The position numbers and the translations under genes are program-made. DNA of 64,000 nt from Mimachlamys varia (lineage: Eukaryota; Mollusca; Bivalvia; Pectinida; Pectinidae): positions 52,496,401-52,560,400 of the forward strand of contig OX392527.1 in the NCBI GenBank assembly GCA_947623455.1, in the 5' to 3' direction. Under the pieces are notes generated by a model. It ran no database searches. It had not been told where the DNA came from and worked only from the letters and a program-made list of their open reading frames with translations. This document shows, piece by piece, positions 13,353 through 23,722 of the stretch (position 1 is its first letter; every line of letters starts with the position of its first letter).

Positions 13353-14637
13353 ATTTTTTTCGACAATTTTTACCGTATTTTCCAGCATGTGTGATCTAGT
13401 GCTTGTTGATCTACAGTTCGGCCCTAATCAATGGATCAACCAGTAAATAAATGTTACTTACTGACTATCAATCCGACAAACGAGCATACTTTTGTCTATA
13501 AACCAAGGGTCGACTTGATTTAAATGTATAGTTACGTTGTAGCTCGGCCGATAGTAAATGTTTCATTTGTTATCTCGGTCCAGTTTTATAAATATCCAAA
13601 CTCGGTAGGGAAACGGACGTTTCTACGTGTGAATTTTGCCAATAGTTCGATCGCAGTCATGTAAAGATAGATTTGTTTCCCCAAAAATAGGGTAGTCGTT
13701 ATTTACTGAGCATTATTAATCAGATTCGAATCCTGTCGTTTTGTTTATAAAAAGATTGATTTAACGGTCAATTACTCTGCAATTATTCGGTATGAATGGA
13801 TATTAATGAATTCCCAGCTGTATTTCCAGACTCCCTGTTGATTAACATCAGCCATTTTGATGAAAATAGAACCCGGATGTAGCTGTTGGACGTATAGCGT
13901 TTGTGATGTTCTTATCGGATTAGACTTTTACTAACATCGACAGAAGCTTATGAATGGCACTTCACTGTACCAAATCTAGTTTGTCGATTGACTTGTTCAT
14001 TGTACAATTCCCAGCCCAATCTATATCTAAGCAGGTCTGATACTTTGCGTCAATTTACGAGCTAGTTCATGGATAACGTTGATGAGATGCAACAGCCAAT
14101 CGCATACTAGTTTCCTGTTAACCTGCCGAACACCCACGCACAGCCACATACAAGTGAAGCAAATGGTACTGCTTTGGTATCGCGTCGCGTCAGTCATTCA
14201 TAGAAATCATCCATACAATCGCAAGTTAGACAACTCGGCGGACCCTTTAATCATAACGTCGATTTTATGAATGAATCGGACAGCAGACAAGACCGAATGA
14301 GTTAATCGTGTATGGGCAAGTCGGCCACGGTGAATTATAAACAGATATCACAAATCATAATTACCCTGTGGTGTATATTATTTTCTTTATTGAAACCATT
14401 ATGAATAGCAATCACATTGATTTATCACTGGCCAAGCGCTTTGCAATACACATACTACCGCTATATACATGTATGGGATGGTCAATGTACTCCGACCAAT
14501 ATTAAACAACTGCCACGTTGTTTACGCAGTTGTAATGTTCTACATATCTGTCAGTCAGTACAAGATCTTGTCACAAAGATGAAAATATATCTGTCCTGTA
14601 AATGGTCTTTCCTTTATGATTGTGGGTATGGCAATAT
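13353..14637. other. no gene recognised
   Basis: No recognisable coding exon. The frame 14,417-14,782 contains a hydrophobic stretch near its end, but its right half is the source of the patch copied to 14,963, and no family is recognised. Confidence 0.45.
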
Positions 14638-14722
14638 GTTACTGATTAAATTCAATATCGTATTTTGCATAATAGCTTTAACTTCCATTTCTTTAATTCT
14701 TTTATTTTGTTGTTCGGGACAA
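14638..14722 (+). repeat. source copy of a duplicated 83-bp patch
   Basis: Begins TACTGATTAAATTCAATATC and ends TTGTTCGGGACAA. It recurs with one mismatch at 14,963-15,045. Confidence 0.9.
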
Positions 14723-14962
14723 GAGGTTTGTTTGGTATTGGTTTCCATTTTCAGTCTTTCAGAAGATAGACCAAAACATTAGAACATAATATGACGTAAT
14801 ACATAAAGAAATGCATTGTACTTTGAAGAAAAAACAGGTTTTTTCCACAAGTGAAGAAAAACGTGTAACCATATCTTTTGACATTAGATAATTGATCATT
14901 GTGCTTGATATCAGAAAAGATGAACTAGAAACACATTCCCGACAAGTGATTTTCTATATATA

Positions 14963-15162
14963 TACTGATTAAATTCAATATCGTATTTTGCATAATAGCT
15001 TTAACGTCCATTTCTTTAATTCTTTTATTTTGTTGTTCGGGACAACATTAGATCTGGTACAACATTAGATCTGGTACCTACTCTTTTCTATCTTCCTCTT
15101 CATGCAAGTTTATAGTTATGTTAGATGGCCCTATTAGAATATATCAACATTAGATCTGGTAC
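14963..15162. repeat. patchwork of short copied segments
   Basis: In order: a copy of 14,640-14,722 (14,963-15,045); the 17-mer AACATTAGATCTGGTAC twice (15,043-15,059 and 15,060-15,076); a 72-bp copy of 15,525-15,596 with two mismatches (15,077-15,148); and a third AACATTAGATCTGGTAC (15,146-15,162). This nested order looks like templated insertion during break repair. Confidence 0.85.
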
Positions 15163-15524
15163 AAGTGCAGTTATTTGAGAGAGCACAAGGAAATGAAGCT
15201 GTCGAAATCATGGGCGGTAGAAGATAATGTATTCCAAACAAAGCGTTAGATTGATAAAACATAAAATATATTATGCCATTAATAAAAAACATAGTTTGTG
15301 CAATAAGAATGTTCTTTTATAACTTTTAAAATTGGAATGGGCTTCGATTGAAAAAATGAGTGCGTTTTGTTTAATCTAAATCCGATAAATGGTCTCATTT
15401 CGTAACAATGTACAAAAAAAAATCTGTTTTAGTTTGATTATACCTGAACGACCATTTTAATGTTATGTTGACATTGCGCGATAATGGATTATCTGTTCCT
15501 CACTCGCTGTCGATGCCATGAAAA

Positions 15525-15596
15525 CCTACTCTTTTCTATCTTCCTCTTCATGCAAGTTTATTGTTATGTTAAATGGCCCTATTAGAATATATCAAC
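15525..15596 (+). repeat. second source copy of the patchwork
   Basis: Begins CCTACTCTTTTCTATCTTCC and ends GAATATATCAAC. It matches 15,077-15,148 with two differences. Confidence 0.9.
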
Positions 15597-15647
15597 TGAA
15601 CGTAGTGTTCGAACATCCGTGAAAAACGACATTTAAGGAAAAAACCA

Positions 15648-15985
15648 GAGAATACCGAGAATACCAGAGCGTCAACAGAACCACAATCCGGACCCAAATC
15701 AATTACACCAGGAGCAAACTAGGAACAAAGGAAAGATCTACGTGGAAATCCTTGTACAAGCAAGTACAAAAGAATAAGAAAAGGTGTTCCAGAAGAGTAT
15801 ATAAGCGTCTTCTGCTTCATCGACGACCCCCGCCATGTAAATCTGGTAAAGTCGAAATAAATGCCATGGCCTCAAAGTGAGCACTTCGGCATAAATCTCA
15901 ATCTCAACAAGTAAGCATAAGTATGCGAATATATAAAAAGTTCATCTTCATAACATACAAAAATACAGAATATTTCTAAAATAGA
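15648..15985 (-). mobile_element. Penelope-like element 3' fragment
   Basis: Its 3' end lies at 15,648 (complement of GGTATTCTC, preceded by a partial duplication of that motif). It continues through the complements of the TTCCGGAACACC block and GTCGTCGATGAAGCAGAAGA to the region just after the reverse transcriptase stop codon. It is about 340 bp long, 5'-truncated and non-coding. Confidence 0.8.
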
Positions 15986-16504
15986 CCAGTTTGGCTCAGA
16001 ATATTGACCTTGAAATTCTATGTATGATGCTACTAGATCACGACTGAATCTGTGAATATGTATCTAGAGTTCCAGTTTCTAATACGTGTCCCTCTTTAAT
16101 CTGTGGCAATCGCAAAAACGGCTCCCGAAGTGGCAGCCATATCATTTGTACTACCAATGTGCAACCCCACTTAAGACCTTCAGCGCGGAGCAGCAACTCG
16201 CCTTAGTCACAGGTGATTATCATTGGACCTTCGACCTACAATGTACCTTTCCATGTCTAATCCTATGTTTAAGAAAGGAACCACTAGAGGCTCGAGAATG
16301 TGTTTATGTATATACATAGATAAAGTCTTTATGAAACCATACTTCCATTACGTCGATTCTAATGGCTGTCCTGCATCATTCTGCCATTATGTCATTATGT
16401 AATTATATAAATATAGATAAACTGTTTCATGGTAACGAAGTCACGTTATAAAAAAGTATTATTAATTTGGGTTACTTTTGTTTTACATGCTTTTAACACC
16501 TTTG

Positions 16505-16662
16505 GTCATTTAATGGCGTGCCAGGTTTTTGGAAGTGGAGGAAAGCTGGAATATTTGGAGAAAAATCACCGTCCTACTGTCAGTGCCTGGCAACTGCCCA
16601 AGAGTTTGAGGGCTAGTGGTAGAATGTCAGGACATTTTAACCACTCTGCCACAGCGGCCCTG
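16505..16662 (-). mobile_element. SINE copy, tRNA-like head with Meta-like domain
   Basis: Read on the minus strand from 16,662: GGGCCGCTGTGGCAGAGTGG-TTAAAATG, a tRNA-like A-box head; CACTAGCCCTC; then GGGCAGTTGCCAGGCACTGAC; then the block with GGTGATTTTTCTCC and CTTTCCTCCACTTCC and TGGCACGCC. That order matches the mollusc SINE families that carry a Meta-like central domain (established knowledge). The stretch between CTAGCCCTC and GGGCAGTTG is shortened, so the B box is missing and polymerase III initiation is unlikely. The open frames here (16,429-16,674 on + and 16,566-16,772 on -) overlap it by chance. Confidence 0.75.
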
Positions 16663-16679
16663 AAAAAAAGATAAATGAT

Positions 16680-19127
16680 AGAAAGAGTTTCACACAGTTG
16701 TACTGATACAAAATGTATTCCGCAAATGTCAAATACATTCATGTTCATCATGACAGGGGGGAAATGTACCATCGGGAAAAACTTTCTTTCGAGACAACTA
16801 CAAATTAGTCTGACACATGTCTACCCTTGTTCGGGGGATTAACGTACTGTGACGGCATCTGACGGCGAGGGGATTAAAAGTTGTAGGCGGAATCGGAAAG
16901 ACGTCGTGCAAATCGTATTGATCATCGCCATATATAGCACGCAGAGTGTTTCAATTGAATTAAACAGAAAGTTAATTTGTTTTTAGATCTAATTTTGCAA
17001 GCTCAGGTTAATGGATATAAACATGTGTCTCCTGGCGTCAAGAAAAAAGTAAGAGTTTTGTACAATCCAGGGATTACAACGAAATTGTAGGAGTAAGGTA
17101 CGGTACATGCGATGTTTTATACATTTCGCTTCTTAATCAGATTATTTTAGATGGATTACAAATGCACATTTGTCTACTTTGAAAATAAAAAAGACCTTTG
17201 CTATTTTTGTACAAACCGAACAGTCCAAAAGCATGGTTTAATGTAAAAATGATAATAATGAACATTGTCCTTTTTCAAGTCAAAACAGCATCCAGATGTT
17301 ATATTATTGTAACTTTACAAATGAAATTTATTTTTTCAATTGCCTTATAGACACCCTTCCTTTGGATTACATCTTCGAACGCATTTTCGATTAAAAGCGG
17401 GCGATCCGTTCCAGGAAATGCCACATTAATTAATACAGAAAATGCTTTACTAAGGAATACAGTCCTTTCATACTTGTTTTGAATACACATAAATAAACTC
17501 GTGCTATGTACATGGACTTGAAATATGACATTTATTTATCTAGAAGCAAGGGTACCCTCTATATACGAATTGAAAAGAAAAATAACGTTCATGTGCCAGT
17601 AGATTGTCATTGAATAGGGATAAAAAAGAATAAAACAAATGAAAGAGAGAAAAAAAAACCTCTGTATTTGCATGCGTATTGGGGTTGTGTTTTTATGATA
17701 AATCACATTGTGTAATTATTTTCACCATAGGGTCTGAGGCTCGCATGGCCAGACGGGTAGTGACAAGGTATGGGGTCACCTGTATGACCACGTGTAAGTG
17801 AGTTTGTTCTTTGTTTCCTGGTTCCCGTCTATACATGCGCGCGTTTCTTTCCGAGGGGAAACGAACAATTTATGTAAGTAACATGATTAAGTGTTTCAGA
17901 ATAGTTGTGTTTAAGGCATTTAGGTATCATGTATCTTATCAAACGGCACACTACACAGGGTGTGATCTGCTACACATATTGCAACGAATGGAGTCTTTTT
18001 CGTTGTTTGCGTCCAGCCTTCATTCCATTTCTTTACTTTCTATTTTGTTCTTGCAAGTTTATTCACTTAAAATACAATAAAATAAAACAAAATCATAACT
18101 TTGATTAAGACTCATTCATATTTTCTTCTTCTTCCGTCTTCTTCTTCTTATTCTTCTTCTTCGTCTTCTTCTTCTCCTTAGGCACCCAAAGAACCCGACA
18201 TGTAAAGAATATACGTGCGTATAAATGTGTATATCGTTTTACTTAAAGTGACATCAAGTGCAATGTCCAATAAGTACGAATCAATTATCAATCATTCCAG
18301 ACTTCTTTCTCCACGTTAATTCACCAACAGAACACGAAGTAGACAAATGCTTATACATATCTATATTGTATGTAATTGTCGGAGGCGGCATCTACACGAG
18401 AGTCACGTAACATATACTGTCGACTGCGCTGGAGAGATAATGTCTGGGTTGTCTATCTAACTACGTATGTACATGCATAACCTCATTCATGAAAACGTTT
18501 TCGAGACCTGGTATGACCTACATTCGTTTGGAAATATGTCGAGTTCAGCCATTGTTAAACTGTTGCCTGCACATATCGCTTAAAATGCTGATGTAAATTG
18601 CAGCAATCGACGAGAAGTTTTTATACGTAACATGCATTTTTATCATTAATTCAAACCAATAATGGAATGAAATTGATGTCATACTATATATGAAATTGAT
18701 TTCGGTGTATCTTTTTCTGTTCCGATATATAAGTGTATCACTCATCGTTTATCTTGATTTACAGTCAGACAGCCAGAATGATTACATCATGATTCTACGA
18801 TTGGAGTGTACGATTTTTTTTTTATTTCTTTTCTTTTTACGATATATAAATATTATACAACATCCATACAGAAATTGGATAAAGTTTTGCAACCATCCTT
18901 GATTTTTACCTAATAAGCACTTAGATGCACTGCCAGAGTTCGGCATGTTATCTGTATAGTGAATGAGCACGTAGGAATGTCGATAGCAGTTTATTACATT
19001 GTTTTTCTTGTTTTATTATATTTCAGTAGTAAATGCTTGGATGAACAACTTGAGATTTCTTGATTGCTATCACATAGGCCAGACACGGGGTATTAAATTA
19101 TTAATAAAAATTAATTAGATGTTTGAA
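16680..19127. other. no gene recognised
   Basis: AT-rich, with the TTC microsatellite listed separately. Short open frames at 17,299-17,490, 17,811-18,108 and 18,545-18,970 show no recognisable family. An ATG followed by a donor-like GTAAGT at about 17,745-17,798 is too weak to call. Confidence 0.45.
18121..18182. repeat. imperfect TTC microsatellite
   Basis: A run of TTC triplets interrupted by CCG, TTA and CGT. Confidence 0.95.
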
Positions 19128-19618
19128 AGAATGGTTTTCAATGCTCTATCAATATAGTAGATACTTGAGTACAGTCTAAAAGTCATGCTTTTCCCCCAAC
19201 TACATCGTCCTGACAAGTTCGTTTCTGGCTACCTCATCCTGGCGGTTTGTAGGAATGGTTTTCAATGCTCTATCAATAGAAAAGATACTTGAGTATAGTC
19301 TAATAGTCATGCTTGTTCCGAGCTGCTTGATCCTGACAAGTTCGTTTCTGGCTACCTCATCCTGGCGGTTTGTAGGAATGGTTTTCAATGCTCTATCAAT
19401 AGAAAAGATACTTGAGTATAGTCTAATAGTCATGCTTGTTCCGAGCTGCTTGATCCTGACAAGTTCGTTTCTGGCTACCTCATCCTGGCGGTTTGTAGGA
19501 ATGGTTTTCAATGCTCTATCAATAGAGCAGATACTTGAGTATAGTCTAAAAGTCATGCTTGTTCCGAGCTGCTTGATCCTGACAAGATCGTTTCTGGCTA
19601 CCTCATCCTGGCGGTCAT
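19128..19618. repeat. 123-bp tandem repeat, four copies
   Basis: ATGGTTTTCAATGCTCTATC starts at 19,131, 19,255, 19,378 and 19,501, giving a period of 123-124 bp. The two middle units are almost identical and the first is the most diverged. The 123-bp period equals 41 codons, which is why frames stay open on both strands (19,255-19,794 on + and 19,200-19,556 on -). Neither is treated as a gene. Confidence 0.95.
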
Positions 19619-19920
19619 GTTTGTTCCTATCTGCCTCATTTTGGCAGCCATGCTTGTTCCCAGCTTCTTCATCTTGGTTTCTTTGTTCCCGGTTGTCTTA
19701 TCTTGTCGGTCAATTATATGTGTTTCAGCTTCTTCATCGTGTTCTATTCGTTTCCATGCAGTTGCTTCATCCCGGCAGCCATGTCTGTTTCTAGCAAGTT
19801 CTACAAGGTTTCAAGCAGCACCATCTTGGAGGCCATTTTGTTCCCACCTGCTCTATCCTAGCGGCCAAGTTTACCCACAGTTGCTCCTTCCAGTTACGTC
19901 CGTTCCATGCTTATTTAATT
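19619..19920. repeat. degenerate 30-45-bp repeats extending the 123-bp array
   Basis: Repeated variants of TTGTTCC-AGCT-CTTCATC-TGG-GGCCATG (near 19,619, 19,650, 19,780 and 19,830) match the right part of the 123-bp unit. The larger unit therefore seems built from an older short repeat. Confidence 0.6.
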
Positions 19921-20278
19921 GACGGGATTTATGAAATCTGCAAACCCTTTTGCATGAAAGCCTTTTACGGGAAATTAAGGCCGCATTCTTTCCTCAAAAA
20001 AATAATACATGTAGTAAGCTTTTTTATATTTGGATGTGATGTTTATTAATTCCATTGTAATGCATTTGGAAGGCAAATATTATGAGGCTGTAACAACATG
20101 TGAAATTGTGATGTTATCAAGCTATTGTGTGATGTTATGAATTTAATTGTTGTCAGCATTTCATTGGTGTTCATGATTGTTCGCCATATCTAACAATCAA
20201 TAATATCTAATGTGAGTATAAGAGTTGAATATATTTATGGGGATTATCAGTTTTTTTTATATATATACAAAGAGTTCC

Positions 20279-20325
20279 GTCTGTCCGTCCGTCCGTCCGT
20301 CGTCCGTCGTCCGTCCGTCCGTCCT
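20279..20325. repeat. GTCC/GTC microsatellite
   Basis: Imperfect run of GTCC and GTC units. Such runs often sit at the end of mollusc interspersed repeats, and a shorter one occurs near 44,131. Confidence 0.9.
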
Positions 20326-21172
20326 TGTTGCTTTCCGTACAATGTCTTTTGACGGAATGATCGGATACTGATGAAACTTGCTTGGTAGACTTATTACCAA
20401 AAACCCTCACTTAAGTTTGATTATCAGCTTATTTTGCGCATCTGAAATATGGATGTTGTGACATCATTGACTTATTGGTTTCCATGCGATATCTTTTGGA
20501 AGAATGTTTGGGTTTTGATGAGATTTGATTAAATAAAAGTAAAAATTACAAAAACAAAAACAAAACAAAAATAAAACAAAAAAAGTTTGGATTGGTAGAC
20601 TTTTCACCAGAACTCCTCGCTGCTAATATTGTGCATATTAAATGAGGCTGCTGTTTTTATGCATTATGCCCACAAGAATGGCATGTATTTTACATATTTA
20701 CATTGAGCGGGGAATCTTGACGACTATGGCCTGGTCAAATTTGTCATCAACAGCACTTTGTGTTAAAGGATCATAACATTGTTATATCGGTCAACAACAG
20801 CGATTTTGCATTTGACTCTTGCAGCCCCTGATGGCCATGTTGGAATGAAAAGTCAACACTGCAAATTATTGATAATTCAAAGTCCAAGGGGCGTATGTTC
20901 AAACTATTCAACAATACCATAATCAAATATGTGCACACGTTGCAGGGATAATGAACGGAAACTGAATAATTGAAAATGTGCAAGTCCAATGGCCGTAATT
21001 CTGTGAAAAAGCATTTTATCGTAACCAAATCATCACTTGACCTAGATATCGCCTTCATGTATCGGTATACCAAATTACAGTTCAATATGTGTATACGTTA
21101 CAAAGATAATAAACGTAAAACCAAAAAATAGGTGGCAGAATACAGGTAAACTAATAATTCCCTCCGGCTATC

Positions 21173-21296
21173 GTCTGTTAGATTGTATTTATTGTCAATA
21201 TTAATTCAATCTAGGTGCTTTATAAAATATTCATGAAATCTATTTATCGTACACCTAGATTACATTCATAATGACAATAAATACAATCAGACAGAC
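21173..21296. repeat. 124-bp inverted repeat (hairpin)
   Basis: The left arm, starting GTCTGTTAGATTGTATTTAT and ending CTAGGTG (21,173-21,217), pairs with the right arm CACCTAGATT-...-ACAGAC (21,252-21,296), with about six mismatches over 45 bp and a 34-bp loop. No coding content. Confidence 0.85.
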
Positions 21297-22679
21297 GTTC
21301 AGTTGTCAATTATAGGACCATATGAGCATTTGCTATTCTGACGTCATTAATTTCTATTGTGACGTCATTCAGGTCATTGAAGTCTACACTGCACTTGTTC
21401 GAAATAACTAAATAAAACACAATATCTATCTAAATATAAATGTATGTAGCAAATGCTAGTACAGTCCTTTAACACACATTGCTATTTTTGACAACTAAAT
21501 AAAGCCCGGTACTTTTATTGCATAAATGTTTTGTTTATACTGTTCAAACAAATGATATAGGGAAATGTATCGTCTAAACTGGAGAGTTAGGATTTAACAC
21601 TGTAAATTATAAACAGCATCATGATATTTGTTTCATACCCATAGATTAACCTAGACTTAAACACGTTCAGAAATCTTTAAATTGCTGAATGTGCAAGAAT
21701 GTAGAGAAACACCGCATGATTTGGTTAGGTCGGTGACATTCAGACATTCTGGGAACATGTAATGACAGTAACGTTTCTGCTAGGAATAGAAAGAAATGAG
21801 AAAATCTCACGACCAATGACGAATTAAAAAAAGTCGACATGCAGTATAACATGTCCATTTTCTTCGCCAGACGACAGTCATAATTGACATTAAGTTGCAA
21901 TGGTTGGCGTAAAGCTGGTTAAGGAAGCCCTGTGGTTATTGAAGGCTTAAGAAGTGCTTTTTTGTTTCTGCAGCATGTTAAGTCAGCACTTTCACTTGTC
22001 AGGATGTGACGTAATTGTCGCTCTGAGCAGACGTCACGTGTTCACGTGCATCGACGCTGTCAATATAGACAATAATCTGCGAACACACGAGCAAATGTAA
22101 CCTTTAAGATTTGTCTGGAAGAAATGGCAGTCAAGAATATTTCGCCATTTTTTTTCTATAGAGTTTAACTAAGTACAGGATGACTATAAAGTCTTAAAGG
22201 TCAAATTGGAGAGTCGTCCCTGAATTGGGCAAGGACATAATTTATTACATACAGTGTAAATGTGGCTCTTGTGCATCCAATTTCAAAATGTTAAATTTTA
22301 ACAGGACATATAAGAGTAACACTATTTTTCAATTGTATTTGTATCTTTTATGTAGTGATTAATTGCCGTAAATTTACGATGTCTTTTTTTTGTTAGTAAA
22401 TACAATGCACAAAGGGTTGGTGGGTATGTAATTGAGTCAGTTCTTGTTGCATTTCGATTTATTGAAATAATACAAAATCGCAAACAGAAATTATAATTAT
22501 TTACGTAGATGGCTATGTACTTCCTATGTCTGTATGCCTGCGTGTGTGCTGGAGATGTATTATATCCTGTTTATAGTGGGACCGTGCTTCCAAAGGCATC
22601 TTTTATAGTGCCAACACACTTGATTGCTACAGAACGTATATTGCAACATCAACCCAAGACTATTTTTCAACCATGATTT

Positions 22680-22838
22680 ACATGGCGGTTGACGTCGATC
22701 AAGCAGAATAGCTTGCTCTTCCGGAGCACCTGGTCGTTTTCCCTTGTTTTGGAGTCTCCGCGGCGGCAGAGTGGTTAAGGTGTTCCGATATTCCACTAGC
22801 CCTGCACATCTGCTTCGGTATTCTCTTATCCTATTTTG
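22680..22838 (+). mobile_element. Penelope-like 3' end interrupted by a SINE head
   Basis: PLE landmarks run to 22,757 (ACATGGCGG, AAGCAGAATAGC, TTCCGGAGCACCTGGTC, GGAGTCTCC). The sequence then changes to GCGGCGGCAGAGTGGTTAAG-GTG and CACTAGCCCTGCAC, a tRNA-like SINE head as at 16.6 kb. It returns to the PLE terminus GCTTCGGTATTCTCTTAT at 22,812. The expected PLE segment in between is missing. Confidence 0.65.
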
Positions 22839-22944
22839 ATACTCCACCTGGGTTCTTATTCTTCTAGATACAAAATAACAGCAGAGTACCTCCAATACAT
22901 TATGATACAGCAAATTACAAGTTAAAGGAAATCATGGTGCTTGT

Positions 22945-23372
22945 CATTTGTTCGGCATACTGTATAAATTACTAAATTTTAAAAGTGCAACATATGTGTG
23001 TGTTACGTCATCTTTCATGATAAGGGGTCGGCAGACTTCGCTCGTGGATGTTATAGTCCCCGAGGTTGCTGGAGCCTCAATAGCCACAGTTATCTCATTT
23101 GAGTAGTGGCACGGTACATAATACTTTAGTAAACAATGAAATTTGCTGACACAAAAAAATAACAGTATGCCGAACAAATAAATTAACCTGCATCATACAG
23201 CTGTTTCGTCCTCCTAGGACTCTTCAGTGAAACTAGGGGCCAAAAGGTAAGTATAAAAAATGAACTAATGTAGAAGCGTGAAATCCCTTTATGTCATGAA
23301 TTTAGAATTCAAATTAAACAAATTCTATCCAGTATAATTTCAATTCGTGTACTGAGAAAATTGTTTACTTTA
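22945..23372. mobile_element. retrozyme-like repeat, rearranged with an inverted segment
   Basis: From about 22,945 to 23,125 the repeat is in ribozyme-sense (+) orientation (TTCGGCATACTGTA, TGTGTGTTACGTCATC, AGTAGTGGCACGGTACATAA). From about 23,163 onward it is in the opposite orientation (AACAGTATGCCGAACAAAT, then the ribozyme complement, AGGGGCCAAAAGG, GATTTAGAATT-type tail). The two parts face each other, so GTTCGGCATACTGT occurs as an inverted pair 210 bp apart. Confidence 0.75.
23190..23233 (-). ncRNA. type I hammerhead ribozyme, copy 1
   Basis: Minus strand: CUGAAGA, stem II GUCCU-loop-AGGAC, GAAAC, minimal stem III ACA-GC-UGU, then A|U at the expected cleavage site. Stem I (GUUUCA with UGAUGC) has one mismatch and one wobble. 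The core is complete, so activity is possible but stem I is weakened. Confidence 0.75.
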
Positions 23373-23571
23373 GAATATATATATGACATATAAGACATCA
23401 CAACATAATTATGCCGTATGTGGTACACGGAAAATGCTTACCCGCAGCATCAAATGATTCCACTTCCGGTTGGTTTATTAAGGATTGTCTGTTTACTTTT
23501 CATCTTGGTCGATGTAAGCTCAATTTCGTCCAAACATTACTTTTTTATGATATATAGAAGATATTAACACT

Positions 23572-23722
23572 GTAACAATTTATTCGGTAATACGATATAT
23601 ATTTCCCGAGTGTTGCTAATATTTTGTTATTCTTCACGAGTGCGCAGCATAAGTTATACATATAAAAAAATTAGCCATGCAAGTGAAATATATTTCGAAT
23701 GACTGAAGATAATGTTAGATAT
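23572..23722. mobile_element. diverged palindromic MITE-like element
   Basis: Diverged relative of 52,432-52,592. It shares the central CTTCACGAGTGCGCAGCA and an outer end AATGTTAGATATTCTGC-like arm facing CTGTAACAATTTATTCGGTA. No coding capacity; the open frame 23,699-23,917 starts inside it. Confidence 0.55.

Larger units (their letters stand above)
19921..22679. other. no gene recognised
   Basis: Contains a GTCC microsatellite and an inverted repeat, both listed separately, and an A/C-rich low-complexity run near 20,535-20,580. Open frames at 20,771-21,085 (-) and 21,667-21,900 (-) carry no recognisable domain. Confidence 0.45.

Noticed and set aside
13720..13745. GATTCGAATCC resembling a tRNA B box
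   Set aside because: No A box at the right distance and no cloverleaf; no tRNA gene found in the window.
17745..17800. ATG followed by GTAAGT donor-like sequence
   Set aside because: No promoter, no linked exon; chance match.
19200..19794. 118- and 179-codon frames on opposite strands
   Set aside because: Both follow from the 123-bp period (41 codons); no domain, start context or splice signal.
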